This document shows, one piece after another, positions 44,929-53,917 of a stretch of 64,000 bases of DNA. The translations under genes and the position numbers were made by a program. The notes beneath the pieces were generated by a model. That model searched no databases and was not told the DNA's origin. It saw nothing but the letters and a program-made list of their open reading frames with translations. Numbering within the stretch: position 1 is the first letter of the stretch; every line of letters begins with the position of its first letter. Where the stretch lies: contig NZ_CP060822.1 in the NCBI RefSeq assembly GCF_014489415.1, positions 3,023,501 through 3,087,500 of the forward strand, read 5' to 3'. The DNA comes from Cylindrospermopsis curvispora GIHE-G1. GTDB lineage: Bacteria > Cyanobacteriota > Cyanobacteriia > Cyanobacteriales > Nostocaceae.

Positions 44929-46062
44929 ACTAATACGACGACCTGCACAAGTAGTTGATATTAACCGTGGAACAATACCATCGTCACAAACAGTAATAAA
45001 ATCAGCTCGTTTGCCAACTTCTAAACTACCTCGGTCATGGAATAAATCAATCGCTTGTGCAGGATTACTAGTAAATAATTCCATACACTCATACAAGGGC
45101 TTACCAGTCTTTTTGGCAATGATAAACATGGCTTGTAATAAACTTTGAGGCACATAATCAGAAGAAATTACATCCACTAGGTCTAATAAGACTAAATCCA
45201 TGGCCGATACATTCCCAGAATGAGAACCACCCAAAACTAGATTGGGGGCACCCATTAAAACCTTTAATCCTAAACTGTGGGCTTTACTTGCAGCTTCTAC
45301 AGTGGTGGGAAACTCTGCTAAAACTACTCCATCCTCTACCGCTTCTTGCACATGGTCGACTGTGGCATCGTCGTGACTAGCTAGGGCAATTTTACTTCCC
45401 CTAGCTAGCTCCACTAGGGAATGACGGTTCTTCTTGCTATATAATTTGTGCCTTTCTTGTCTTGTTGTGATGAACTCTTCCATTTCTGGTGCTGTTACTC
45501 CATGTTTACCCATGTAGTATTCTTTGAATTTTTCTAGTTTGATAAATTGTCGCTGTCCTGGTGTGTGGTCCATAAGGGATATCATAAGCAGTAAGGAGTT
45601 GTGAACATATTCCTCGGTAATTTGATAAACTTCTGGATAGGCTAATTCACAGCGTAAGTGAATATAATGGTCTACTAAAAATCTCTTATCTGCTTTCCCT
45701 TGGCAAATGACATTGATCATCTGATCATAGTTCTTTAAACGTGGTGATTTAGGATTAACATCACCAATAGCAATGGCATCACAAACTGTGGTTACTCCTG
45801 CGCTGGCTAAGTCTCGGTCATGATAGATAGCTGCTGCTTCTAAAGGCCAGCGAATTCCTGGACGGGGAGACATACATCTTTCTAGATTATCTGTATGTAG
45901 TTCAATCAACCCGGGTATGAGATATTTCCCCTCCCCGTTGTCTCCTTTATTTGTTATCCCCGGTTGAATATCAGCAATCTTGCCATTGCGTACTGTGAGA
46001 GTACCTAAAATCTCTTCCTTGGGAAGTAGTAACCGATAGTTGGTGTAAATCTGCTCATTCAT
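44926..46062 (-). CDS. phnM: PhnM, ribose 1-methylphosphonate 5-triphosphate diphosphatase (copy 2)
   Basis: 378 residues from the ATG at 46062, overlapping the phnL end by 8 bp. An amidohydrolase-fold enzyme that releases pyrophosphate from the triphosphate intermediate before C-P cleavage. Metal ligands are in IELHTDNLE, and later SHDDATVDH and SDYVPQSLL. This copy is the canonical PhnM, placed right after phnL as in other C-P lyase operons. Confidence 0.92.
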   Translation of the reverse strand: MNEQIYTNYRLLLPKEEILGTLTVRNGKIADIQPGITNKGDNGEGKYLIPGLIELHTDNLERCMSPRPGIRWPLEAAAIYHDRDLASAGVTTVCDAIAIGDVNPKSPRLKNYDQMINVICQGKADKRFLVDHYIHLRCELAYPEVYQITEEYVHNSLLLMISLMDHTPGQRQFIKLEKFKEYYMGKHGVTAPEMEEFITTRQERHKLYSKKNRHSLVELARGSKIALASHDDATVDHVQEAVEDGVVLAEFPTTVEAASKAHSLGLKVLMGAPNLVLGGSHSGNVSAMDLVLLDLVDVISSDYVPQSLLQAMFIIAKKTGKPLYECMELFTSNPAQAIDLFHDRGSLEVGKRADFITVCDDGIVPRLISTTCAGRRIS

Positions 46063-46798
46063 TGACAAATAACTCCCTATCAAAAAGTTTTTTGGCTGTG
46101 TTTGTGCCGAGGTATTTCCCTTGATTTATGTTATGAAAAATACCAATCAAGGCGCATCCTTTATTCTTCCGCTCTTCTAACAGTTCCATAACTATTTGGC
46201 AATTGTGAGTATCTAAAGCTGAGGTTGGTTCATCTAAAAGCAAAATAGGAAAGTTCACGACTAATGCTCTAGCTATATTCACTCTCTGCTTTTCTCCCCC
46301 AGAAAATGTGGTGGGGGACAATTGCCATAACCGTTCAGGTAGATGAAGACGATGAAATAATTCTTTTACTTTTGCTAAAGCTACTGTTCGTTCCTCTCCT
46401 AAATCTAATAACAGTTCCGCTGCTACTTCTATGGCGGGGATTCGGGGAATAACCCGCAAAAACTGACTTACATATCCAATGGTTTTTTGCCTCACTGCTA
46501 AAAGTTCATGGGGCGCAAGTTGACATAAATCAACCCAATTCTCCTCATGCTTGACCCAAATCTCCCCACTATGGGGCCTGTAATTACCGTATATACATCT
46601 AATTACAGTGGATTTACCGGAACCAGATGGACCAGATAGGGCTAGGGATTCACCCTGATTTAATTGAAAGGAAATTCCCTGGATTACTGGTAAGCTAACT
46701 CCTCCCTGTTGGTGAAGGATAAAGCTTTTGCCTAAATTAGTAACTTGTAAAATGGTTTCCGGAGATCGATAATTCATTGATGGGGTGTAAATACTCAT
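46055..46798 (-). CDS. phnL: PhnL, C-P lyase ABC-type ATPase
   Basis: 247 residues: Walker A GPSGSGKST, signature FSGGEKQR, Walker B ILLLDEPT. PhnL is a soluble ABC protein without membrane partner that joins the PhnGHIJ-K complex in ribose-phosphonate activation. Overlaps phnK by ATGA. Confidence 0.93.
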   Translation of the reverse strand: MSIYTPSMNYRSPETILQVTNLGKSFILHQQGGVSLPVIQGISFQLNQGESLALSGPSGSGKSTVIRCIYGNYRPHSGEIWVKHEENWVDLCQLAPHELLAVRQKTIGYVSQFLRVIPRIPAIEVAAELLLDLGEERTVALAKVKELFHRLHLPERLWQLSPTTFSGGEKQRVNIARALVVNFPILLLDEPTSALDTHNCQIVMELLEERKNKGCALIGIFHNINQGKYLGTNTAKKLFDRELFVNE

Positions 46799-47574
46799 GG
46801 TGTCAGAGCAGCACTCACTAATAGTTGGGTGTAGGGATGTTGAGGGTCATCTAACACTTGGTCTGTTAATCCTGACTCCACTACTTTTCCTTGTTGCATT
46901 ACTAGCAACCGATGAGCTAGTAGTCTGACTACCCCTATGTCATGAGTCACTAAAATTACACTCAAATTAAAATTTCTAACGAGCGATCGCAATAGATCTA
47001 GCAATCGAGCTTGAACTGACACATCCAGTCCACCGGTTGGCTCATCCATGAGAATCAACTGTGGTCTAGTTACTAACACTCTAGCTAGTTGTAATCTTTG
47101 CTGCATGCCTCCTGAAAAAGTGGTGGGTAGATCATCCAAACGATGTGGATCAATCTCTACTTCTTGTAACCAGCGTGTCGCTTCCTGACGAATTTGACTA
47201 TAATTACGCACCCCTACATCCAACAGTCGTTCACCGATATTAGCTCCAGCACTCACCTGCATGCGTAAACCATCTCGGGGGTTTTGCTGGACAAAACCCC
47301 ACTCAGTACGCATTAACCGTCGGCGCTGATATTCGGCAAGTTCCTGAATTTTTAAATATTGCTCTTGACGATTTTTGTAAATTATATTGCCTTCGTCTAC
47401 GGTAATATGATGGGCGATCGCTTTGAGTAAGGTAGATTTACCGGAGCCTGACTCTCCCACAATGCCCAGGACTTGTCCTGAGTAAAGATCAAAAGAAACA
47501 CCATCACAAGCGGGAATCACTCCGAAGGATTTACGGAGATTGTCTACCTGTAGTATAGGTTGTATGGATTGCAT
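46795..47574 (-). CDS. phnK: PhnK, C-P lyase ABC-type ATPase
   Basis: 259 residues from the ATG at 47574, 2 bp after the phnJ stop (a longer frame reaches back into phnJ). Walker A GESGSGKST, signature FSGGMQQR, Walker B LILMDEPT. PhnK binds the PhnJ subunits of the C-P lyase core as a dimer. Confidence 0.93.
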   Translation of the reverse strand: MQSIQPILQVDNLRKSFGVIPACDGVSFDLYSGQVLGIVGESGSGKSTLLKAIAHHITVDEGNIIYKNRQEQYLKIQELAEYQRRRLMRTEWGFVQQNPRDGLRMQVSAGANIGERLLDVGVRNYSQIRQEATRWLQEVEIDPHRLDDLPTTFSGGMQQRLQLARVLVTRPQLILMDEPTGGLDVSVQARLLDLLRSLVRNFNLSVILVTHDIGVVRLLAHRLLVMQQGKVVESGLTDQVLDDPQHPYTQLLVSAALTP

Positions 47575-47576
47575 GG

Positions 47577-48428
47577 TCAATTTTTTTTCCTCCGTTGCTG
47601 TTGACAGTAATCCGTATCTGAACAAATCCACATTCTGCTTCCAAGATCATCAATAAGTACCTCATCTAGGAAACTTTCCGTGGAACCACATAACTCACAA
47701 GCATGGTTCCACTGCTCTATGCTAAAAGGGTAATCTTCAAAATCAAGACTTTTTACCCTAGTGTAAGGAGGCACAGCATAAATGCGCTTCTCTCGCCCTG
47801 CTCCGAACAATTGAATTGCGGGATTAAGATGCATTTTGGGATTATCAAAACGTGGTATGGGGCTAGGACTCATTAGATAGCGGTCTTCCACAATTACAGG
47901 ATAGTCATATCCTGTAGCAATATGACCATATCTAGTAATATCCTCATAAAGCTTTATATACATTGGTCCATACTCTTCCAGGGCGTGCATTTTACGACTT
48001 TCCATGGTAGAAGGTTCCAACCAGCGTAAAGGTTCAGGAATGGGGACTTGATACACGAGAATCTGTCCTTCCCGTAGGGGGGTTTCGGGGATACGATGAC
48101 GTGTTTGAATTAAGGTAGCTAGTGCAGTTTCTTCCGTGGTTTCCACGGCACAAACCTTGCGGAAAAAGCGGCGAATATTCACAGCATTAGTGGTGTCATC
48201 TGCTCCCTGGTCAATGACCTTGAGAACATCATTTTGACCAATAATAGCGGCTGTAAGTTGAATTCCACCTGTTCCCCATCCGTAGGACATAGGCATTTCT
48301 CTGGAGGAGAAAGGAATTTGATGTCCTGGAATAGCTACTGCTTTGAGCAGGGCTCGACGAATGGAACGTTTTGTTTGTTCATCAAGGTAGGCAAAGTTAA
48401 AACCTGGGTGTTTGGTTGATATTGACAT
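47577..48428 (-). CDS. phnJ: PhnJ, radical SAM C-P lyase
   Basis: 283 residues. The catalytic subunit breaks the carbon-phosphorus bond of 5-phosphoribosyl 1-phosphonate, releasing e.g. methane from methylphosphonate. The iron-sulfur and thiyl-radical cysteines are complete in the spacing C-x2-C-x21-C-x5-C (Cys244, Cys247, Cys269, Cys275), so the enzyme looks functional. Its start overlaps the phnI stop by one base. Confidence 0.96.
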   Translation of the reverse strand: MSISTKHPGFNFAYLDEQTKRSIRRALLKAVAIPGHQIPFSSREMPMSYGWGTGGIQLTAAIIGQNDVLKVIDQGADDTTNAVNIRRFFRKVCAVETTEETALATLIQTRHRIPETPLREGQILVYQVPIPEPLRWLEPSTMESRKMHALEEYGPMYIKLYEDITRYGHIATGYDYPVIVEDRYLMSPSPIPRFDNPKMHLNPAIQLFGAGREKRIYAVPPYTRVKSLDFEDYPFSIEQWNHACELCGSTESFLDEVLIDDLGSRMWICSDTDYCQQQRRKKN

Positions 48429-49513
48429 TAGAGTTGTTGGGATAAGTTCTGTGATTTTTGTCGCATTTGACGAATTAGATTCAATTCGGCCTGAAAATCA
48501 ATGTAATGGGGTAATTTCAGGTGCTGAACAAACCCTTGGGCCTCCACATTGTCAGAATGGGAAAGAACAAATTCAATATTCTGAGCTGGACTATCTACAG
48601 ATTCACCCAATTCCTTGGCCCGCATTGCTCTATCCACCAGGGCCATAGACATAGCTTTACGTTCATTGTATCCAAAGGTAAGTCCGTAACCACGGGTAAA
48701 TTGGGGAGGTACGTGTTTACTTCCCTTAAATTGATTCACCATTTGCACTTCTGTAATAGTAATGTCAGTAACAGAAATTTCAAAGCCCAATTCTTCTGGA
48801 AATATAATTACCTCTACCTCTCCCATGCGAATTTCCCCTGCGAAGGGATGATTCTTACCGTAACCGCGCTGAGTAGAGTATGCTAGGGAAAGTAAAAACC
48901 CCTCATCCGCTCGTGCTAGATTTTGTAGTCTTGCATCTCTGTTAGCTGGGAAGTTCAAAGGTTGACGAGTCAAATCAAAAGGTATTTGTGGTTGGGTCGC
49001 TCTTGGTTCCGACTCAATTAATCCCTCTTTATCCAAAGTCTCCATAACTAGGGGGAAAGACTCTGGGGTAATACTAGTTTCCGATGGTGGAGGAACTTCA
49101 TTTTCTGCCAAGAGTTTAAAATCTAATAGTCGATGGATGTAATCAAAAGTGGGTCCTAAATTTTGTCCTCCGGGAATATCCTTAAAAATAGAAGAAATTC
49201 GTCTTTCAATTTGCATTGTGCCTGTATTCAGGGGTTGGGTATAGTAGAAACGAGGTAGGGTGGTCCGATAGGCCCTAACTAAAAAAATTGCCTCCACTAG
49301 GTCGCCCCAAGATTGTTTGATAGCTAGTGCGGCCAATTGTCTGTCATATAAGCTACCTTCACACATGACCCGCTCCACAGCCAAGGTCAATTGTTGTTCA
49401 ATTTGCTCACTGGTGATCTCAGTAATATTTATATCACCCCGTCGTCTGCTGTGTAGTAATTTTTCGGCATTTTCAATTGCCTGCTCCCCACCTTTTACCG
49501 CAACGTATGGCAT
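48428..49513 (-). CDS. phnI: PhnI, C-P lyase nucleosidase subunit
   Basis: 361 residues from the ATG at 49513, which has a strong GGAGG site; the frame extends to 49564 only through a MITE remnant. PhnI with PhnG, PhnH and PhnL attaches phosphonate to ribose of ATP, displacing adenine. The opening MPYVAVKGGEQAIENAEKLL is typical of the family. Confidence 0.95.
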   Translation of the reverse strand: MPYVAVKGGEQAIENAEKLLHSRRRGDINITEITSEQIEQQLTLAVERVMCEGSLYDRQLAALAIKQSWGDLVEAIFLVRAYRTTLPRFYYTQPLNTGTMQIERRISSIFKDIPGGQNLGPTFDYIHRLLDFKLLAENEVPPPSETSITPESFPLVMETLDKEGLIESEPRATQPQIPFDLTRQPLNFPANRDARLQNLARADEGFLLSLAYSTQRGYGKNHPFAGEIRMGEVEVIIFPEELGFEISVTDITITEVQMVNQFKGSKHVPPQFTRGYGLTFGYNERKAMSMALVDRAMRAKELGESVDSPAQNIEFVLSHSDNVEAQGFVQHLKLPHYIDFQAELNLIRQMRQKSQNLSQQL

Positions 49514-49547
49514 ATTTTTCCTCCAGTTGGATTGGTTTGATTGGATT

Positions 49548-49590
49548 AATAGGATGGGTTTCATATTAAACTCAACCTACGTTCATCTTA
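49548..49590 (-). repeat. MITE fragment between phnG and phnI
   Basis: GATGGGTTTCATATTAAACT followed by CAACCTACGTTCATCTTA matches the middle of the TA-type MITE. Confidence 0.55.
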
Positions 49591-49602
49591 GTTTAGTTTT
49601 GC

Positions 49603-50076
49603 TTATCCTTCTCCCCTTACCATGGTAAAAAAGTTGACTTTAGTAGCAGCAGTTTGCCGTTGTTTCCTGTGTTGTTGTTGAGCTAATGATTGTTGGATCG
49701 GTAAAATCACAGTGGTGTGAACTTGATCATGCCAGAGAGCAGTTTGCAGCAAAGCATCACATAAAGCTGCTAATTCCGCATGACGTTGGGAACGCCCCCC
49801 AATATAACCAAATCCACTGATGGGCAAACCATTTACCATATCCTCTAACTGAACTACACAACGTGTGATGGTCATGTCTCCTAGGTTAAAAGCTTCACCT
49901 GTGGCCCCAGCACGTCCTTGAACCATTACCAAACCAATTTCTGGTTTGCGCAAGAAAGTATAATTAGGTAGTTGGTGGAAGTTGCTGACTAAAGATTCTA
50001 TTAAATGTTCTAATTGTTGTAATTCAGCCCTAGCTAGGGTTGATATCCAACTTTGTCTTTCCGGAATGGTAAACAT
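49603..50076 (-). CDS. phnG: PhnG, C-P lyase core subunit
   Basis: 157 residues with the family core QGRAGATGEAFNLGDMTITR and RSQRHAELAALCDALLQ. PhnG is a structural subunit of the PhnGHIJ complex. It lies 33 bp after the HD-domain gene and 89 bp before phnI, the gap being enlarged by MITE sequence. Confidence 0.93.
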   Translation of the reverse strand: MFTIPERQSWISTLARAELQQLEHLIESLVSNFHQLPNYTFLRKPEIGLVMVQGRAGATGEAFNLGDMTITRCVVQLEDMVNGLPISGFGYIGGRSQRHAELAALCDALLQTALWHDQVHTTVILPIQQSLAQQQHRKQRQTAATKVNFFTMVRGEG

Positions 50077-50109
50077 ACTTAGATATTGCCTGTTATTTTT
50101 TGCCGAAAT

Positions 50110-50649
50110 TTATGACCGGGGCATTAATTCCACAAAATAGCTCAACTCTGGTGTGGAAAGGTGGGGAACCTTAGCCTGATCATCATAAATTCTTAGTTTT
50201 ACTGCATCTTGAGCTAAAGGTTGGCGAATAAACTCTTCTGCTTCTTGAGGAGCAAAAATGCCTCCTTGCAGTTGTAAACTGCGTTGGGAAGCAGGGGAAA
50301 GACCTTGCCAATATTGGGAATCAATGGCACAAAGATAACGTTTAGCCAGAACATGTAATCTAATGGGTTCTGTTACCTCTGGACTAAAAATTTGACCAAG
50401 AAAGGGAATGGCCCCATATTCGTGTTTATCATCTACACCCTGTGCAGCAGGATCTTCTCCCAAATTATGAATTAAATGTCCTAAATCGTGGAGTAAACAG
50501 GCGGTAATTAACTCCCTAGTTTCACCAGCTTGCAGGGCTAGATGGGCAGTTTGGAGTGCATGTTCTAACTGAGTAACTGGTTCTGCTCCGTACATTTTTG
50601 ACCCTTTGTGGTCGAATAAATGACAAATTTCGTCAATGGTAAATTTCAT
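50110..50649 (-). CDS. PhnZ-like HD-domain mixed-valent diiron oxygenase
   Basis: 179 residues. Similar over its length to PhnZ, which cleaves the C-P bond of 1-hydroxy-2-aminoethylphosphonate oxidatively. Residues matching the PhnZ iron ligands can be placed: His30 (QLEHALQ), His54-Asp55 (LLHDLGH), His76 (KHEYGA), His99 (RLHVLAKR) and Asp156 (RIYDDQ), plus the substrate lysine Lys103. No PhnY dioxygenase partner is in the window. Its start overlaps phnM1 by ATGA, so it belongs to the operon. Confidence 0.85.
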   Translation of the reverse strand: MKFTIDEICHLFDHKGSKMYGAEPVTQLEHALQTAHLALQAGETRELITACLLHDLGHLIHNLGEDPAAQGVDDKHEYGAIPFLGQIFSPEVTEPIRLHVLAKRYLCAIDSQYWQGLSPASQRSLQLQGGIFAPQEAEEFIRQPLAQDAVKLRIYDDQAKVPHLSTPELSYFVELMPRS

Positions 50650-51815
50650 GATTTTTTGAGAGGATAGTGGACAACTTCTTTTCCTAATACGTAAACAGAT
50701 ACAATAGAGGAAAGCACAGGTAAATCCGGTGATATTAAGAGGAAATCAGCATCCAGACCGGGGGTAATTTGACCTTTACGATGACCAATTCTAGCTGCTG
50801 CTGCTGGTTTACTAGAAACTAATGACCATGCTTGTTCAAAAGACATTAGTCCCTCTTCTGCTATTTTAAAGGGACTATAAAATAATGAAGGATAGTGATA
50901 GTCTGAACAAAGACAATCAATTACTTGAGATTTTATACTTGTGACTACACTCATTAAACCAAGGTGAGAACCTCCACGCACTAAATTGGGTGCCCCCATG
51001 AGTACGGATGCTCCATGAGCTTGGCACTGGGCGGCTAATTCTACATTGGCGGGAAATTCGGCAATTGCTACCCCCCTTTTTTGACTAAGAGCTACTTTTT
51101 CCGGTGTATCATCATCATGGGAAGCTAGGGGAATATTCCGCTCTTGGGCAATTTTGATGAGAGTTTCTATTTGCTCTTCTCCTTGGTGTCTTTTTTCCCT
51201 CACTTGCATGACTAGTTGGGTTATTTCCTCTAGAGATAAGGATGTTCTTTGTTTGATACTGTTTAGGTATCTATACCATCTCTTTTCTTCTGGTGTGGAT
51301 GGTAGGTGGTCGTTTATGGATAAAATATCTATACGACCTGTGTGCAACCATTCACACAGTTCATCATGTCCCAGAACGTTAGCTTCCTCATGTCTAATAT
51401 GAATCCGGTGATTGCTTTTTAAAAATTCCTTACCTGGGCCTAAAATAAATTCGATGATATGACTAGCTGTTTGGCGACTGCGTAAACCGGGTTCGTAGGA
51501 ATCGGTAATAGAGCAGTAAAAGGTCGTGATACCCGATGCCAAAAGATTTCGGTCGTTTTCTACCATAGCTATAGACAGGGGAATATTTATTCCAGGCCTG
51601 GGACAAATCATTCTTTCGAAAGCATCCCCATGCAGGTCAATAATCCCGGGTAACATTTGTAAACCCTGTCCGTTGACTATCTTAAATCCATGGGGAACCT
51701 CACATTGGTTAATACTGGTAAATATCTCATCCTCTATCAAAACTGTGCCCTCTTCTATCCATCCTCTAGAAGTCAGGATTTTCACTCCTTGAATGGCAAT
51801 TTTGCTGGTTGTCAC
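50646..51815 (-). CDS. phnM: PhnM-type amidohydrolase (copy 1)
   Basis: 389 residues from a GTG at 51815 with AGGAG upstream. It keeps the metal-site patterns IIDLHGDAFER, LASHDDDTPEK and CSDYHYPSL. It is clearly diverged from the PhnM at 44926 (for example ICPRPGINIPLSIAM against MSPRPGIRWPLEAAA). It is coupled to the PhnZ-like gene, which suggests the two handle a substrate together. Annotation as a second PhnM or as a phosphonate-associated amidohydrolase are both possible. Confidence 0.85.
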   Translation of the reverse strand: MTTSKIAIQGVKILTSRGWIEEGTVLIEDEIFTSINQCEVPHGFKIVNGQGLQMLPGIIDLHGDAFERMICPRPGINIPLSIAMVENDRNLLASGITTFYCSITDSYEPGLRSRQTASHIIEFILGPGKEFLKSNHRIHIRHEEANVLGHDELCEWLHTGRIDILSINDHLPSTPEEKRWYRYLNSIKQRTSLSLEEITQLVMQVREKRHQGEEQIETLIKIAQERNIPLASHDDDTPEKVALSQKRGVAIAEFPANVELAAQCQAHGASVLMGAPNLVRGGSHLGLMSVVTSIKSQVIDCLCSDYHYPSLFYSPFKIAEEGLMSFEQAWSLVSSKPAAAARIGHRKGQITPGLDADFLLISPDLPVLSSIVSVYVLGKEVVHYPLKKS

Positions 51816-51880
51816 TGATTCTCCTGCTATTTTTCTAATATGTTTGTTGAAAACCTATTAACTATTAATCAGTTCCGATC

Positions 51881-51977
51881 TAAGTAGGTGGGTGGAATTA
51901 AATATAAGATGAACGTAGGTTGGGTTGAAGTATGAAACCCAACACCCCCATAGGTTACCCTACTGCTAACCCATCCT
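51881..51977 (+). mobile_element. MITE copy inside the phn operon
   Basis: Starts TAAGTAGGTGGGTGGAATTA; the right terminal ~25 bp are missing. It forms the end of the GNAT gene, whose last codons and stop lie in it. Confidence 0.7.
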
Positions 51978-52431
51978 GTTTAATATCCCGTTGAACTACA
52001 CAGTTAAAACTCCAACCATGTTGTTCAAATCCTAATGAGTGATAAAACCTATGGGCGTTATGACGTTTTAAGTTGGAAGATAAAGTAACCTTATAACAAC
52101 CTGCTGCTGCACTCTGTTCCAGAGCAAATCTAACCATTTCTGTGCCAATCCCCTGACCTCTACGGGAGGAGATGACTGTGACTGCATCTAATATGGCAAA
52201 TCTATGATAACCAGGATGCATCATGGTGGGCACATACAAGAGACTAAATGTCCCCACTGGTTCATGGTCTAACTCCGCAAGGTAAATATGATAGTTGGGA
52301 ATCTGACTAATTTCTGTGAAAATCTCTTGGACTCGGTGGTCAGCTAGGGGAGCTTTTTGATCCATATCAGCATATAACTGATTTAATATTGACCTGTCCT
52401 GAGGATCAGCTAGGCGAATTTGCAGTTTCAT
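51955..52431 (-). CDS. GNAT acetyltransferase (PhnO-like)
   Basis: 158 residues from the ATG at 52431, overlapping the phnH stop by ATGA; a longer frame lies within phnH. The acetyl-CoA loop is SSRRGQGIGTEM. PhnO-type enzymes acetylate aminoalkylphosphonates so that C-P lyase can use them. The final residues (about KQDGLAVG) come from MITE sequence, so the native C-terminus has been replaced. Confidence 0.8.
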   Translation of the reverse strand: MKLQIRLADPQDRSILNQLYADMDQKAPLADHRVQEIFTEISQIPNYHIYLAELDHEPVGTFSLLYVPTMMHPGYHRFAILDAVTVISSRRGQGIGTEMVRFALEQSAAAGCYKVTLSSNLKRHNAHRFYHSLGFEQHGWSFNCVVQRDIKQDGLAVG

Positions 52432-53015
52432 GAGTGTTTTGCAGTTCTGGGTAGTCCCATTACGGAATCTTCTGTAAATAGAAAAACATCTATTCCCAGA
52501 GGATAGAGCGGATAATTCTGTTCCCAGAATTCCCAAAAAGTGTTAGGAATGCTAGGTGCTATGGTTTTAGGTGATAAATTTCCTGGACCCGTTAAGGTGA
52601 TGGATTTTCCGCCATTAGAACTTGCTATCTGTATCAGTAGGGTTGTGGATGCTTCTGGTTTTTCCGCTGTTCCTGGATTAAAAACAGATAATTCCGCCAT
52701 AGAAGCCAAGTCTTGAATTAAGGCAAAGTCCGCTTCCTGTGGGTATGCTGTTAGTTGACACCCAGTGTGAAACAACAACCAATTTCTCACTGAGGAAGAG
52801 AATGTGGGTTGTATCCACAGTTTGACATCTAAATCCAATAGGGTGAGACAAGCTGCACCGCAAGCTGGCGTTAACCCCTGAGGGACTTTAATCTGGACAT
52901 GGATTTTTTCAGGTTTTCCTGGTTGTGCATCAGCACACAACAAAGCCCTAAAGGTTTGCTGAGCATCATGGACAGGGTCAGAAAAGCCAGGTATTTCAGT
53001 AAGTATGTTTGACAT
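52428..53015 (-). CDS. phnH: PhnH, C-P lyase core subunit
   Basis: 195 residues, starting MSNILTEIPGFSDPVHDAQQ; the pattern PGFxDPVxDAQxxFR is diagnostic for PhnH. A PLP-transferase-like fold without cofactor; part of the PhnGHIJ core. First gene of the minus-strand operon, divergent from the regulator. Confidence 0.94.
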   Translation of the reverse strand: MSNILTEIPGFSDPVHDAQQTFRALLCADAQPGKPEKIHVQIKVPQGLTPACGAACLTLLDLDVKLWIQPTFSSSVRNWLLFHTGCQLTAYPQEADFALIQDLASMAELSVFNPGTAEKPEASTTLLIQIASSNGGKSITLTGPGNLSPKTIAPSIPNTFWEFWEQNYPLYPLGIDVFLFTEDSVMGLPRTAKHS

Positions 53016-53050
53016 TCATGACAAGATTGTGCTTTAAACTATTTTTAACT

Positions 53051-53068
53051 TATCTAGACATCTAGACA
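53051..53068. promoter_or_regulatory. candidate PhnF-type operator
   Basis: TATCTAGACATCTAGACA holds two TCTAGACA direct repeats, each with a TCTAGA palindrome, in the 105-bp space between divergent phnH and the GntR gene. GntR/PhnF regulators bind such AT-rich dyads; the assignment is positional. Confidence 0.45.
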
Positions 53069-53120
53069 AAAAATAAAGTAACAGATTTTTGAGTAAATAG
53101 CAATTGGATAGATATAAAAT

Positions 53121-53864
53121 ATGAGAGAAATTATTCCTATTTACATTCAGATTGCGGATCAACTGCGGGAAAAGCTTTTACAACGGGTTTTTGATCCAGG
53201 GGAACAATTACCTACGGAAACAATTTTAGCACAGCAGTTTAGGGTAAATCGGCATACTATTAGACAGGCTATTGGTTTGTTAAGAAATGAAGGATGGCTA
53301 AGGGTAGAGAGGGGGAGAGGAACTTTTGTAGCTGCTAGGACAATTCGCTATTCTATTGGTAAGCGGGTGCGTTATAATCAGACTCTTAAGACCCAGGGTT
53401 GGCAGGTTAGGTTTGAGTTATTACGTATTTTAGAGGTGTCAGCCGATCTGGCAATATCTAGGGGGTTGGAAATTAGTTGTGGGGATAAGGTAGCTCTGGT
53501 TGAACGTTTAGGTTTTGCCAATGAGGAACCCATTTGTGTATGTAGTGGATATTTTCCCCTGACCAGGTTCCCAGACTTTTTTGAGCCCAGCCATCTTCAG
53601 ATTTTAGAGACGGAGAAATCCATATCAAGGTTTTTGTATCAGGTGTATGGATGTGACCATATTCGGCGTAGTACAGCTGTTTCTGCTCGGTTAGTGCAAC
53701 CGCAAGATGCCATTTTGTTGCAATTCTCTGATAATCAACCGATTCTTTTGGCTGAGTCTGTGAATGTGGATGAAGGTGGTAATGTAATTGAATACGGGGT
53801 AACTCGATTTCGGGGCGATCGCATGGAGTTATTTTTTGAGAATGATTTAACTCAATGTCATTAA
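53121..53864 (+). CDS. phnF: GntR-family regulator PhnF-type (UTRA domain)
   Basis: 247 residues: an N-terminal winged helix-turn-helix (IPIYIQIADQLREKLLQRVF ... RVNRHTIRQAIGLLRNEGW, about 4-70) and a C-terminal UTRA ligand-binding domain (about 95-240). Divergent from the phn genes, so it is the likely repressor or activator of phosphonate use. The exact effector is unknown. Confidence 0.87.
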   Translation: MREIIPIYIQIADQLREKLLQRVFDPGEQLPTETILAQQFRVNRHTIRQAIGLLRNEGWLRVERGRGTFVAARTIRYSIGKRVRYNQTLKTQGWQVRFELLRILEVSADLAISRGLEISCGDKVALVERLGFANEEPICVCSGYFPLTRFPDFFEPSHLQILETEKSISRFLYQVYGCDHIRRSTAVSARLVQPQDAILLQFSDNQPILLAESVNVDEGGNVIEYGVTRFRGDRMELFFENDLTQCH

Positions 53865-53917
53865 AAAAACGGGATACCTGATACGAGTAGAAATTACTAA
53901 ACAGTTTCTAGCCCACC

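Noticed and set aside
49514-49564. 17-residue N-terminal extension of PhnI
   Set aside because: Encoded by MITE remnant; a strong GGAGG site sits before the ATG at 49513.
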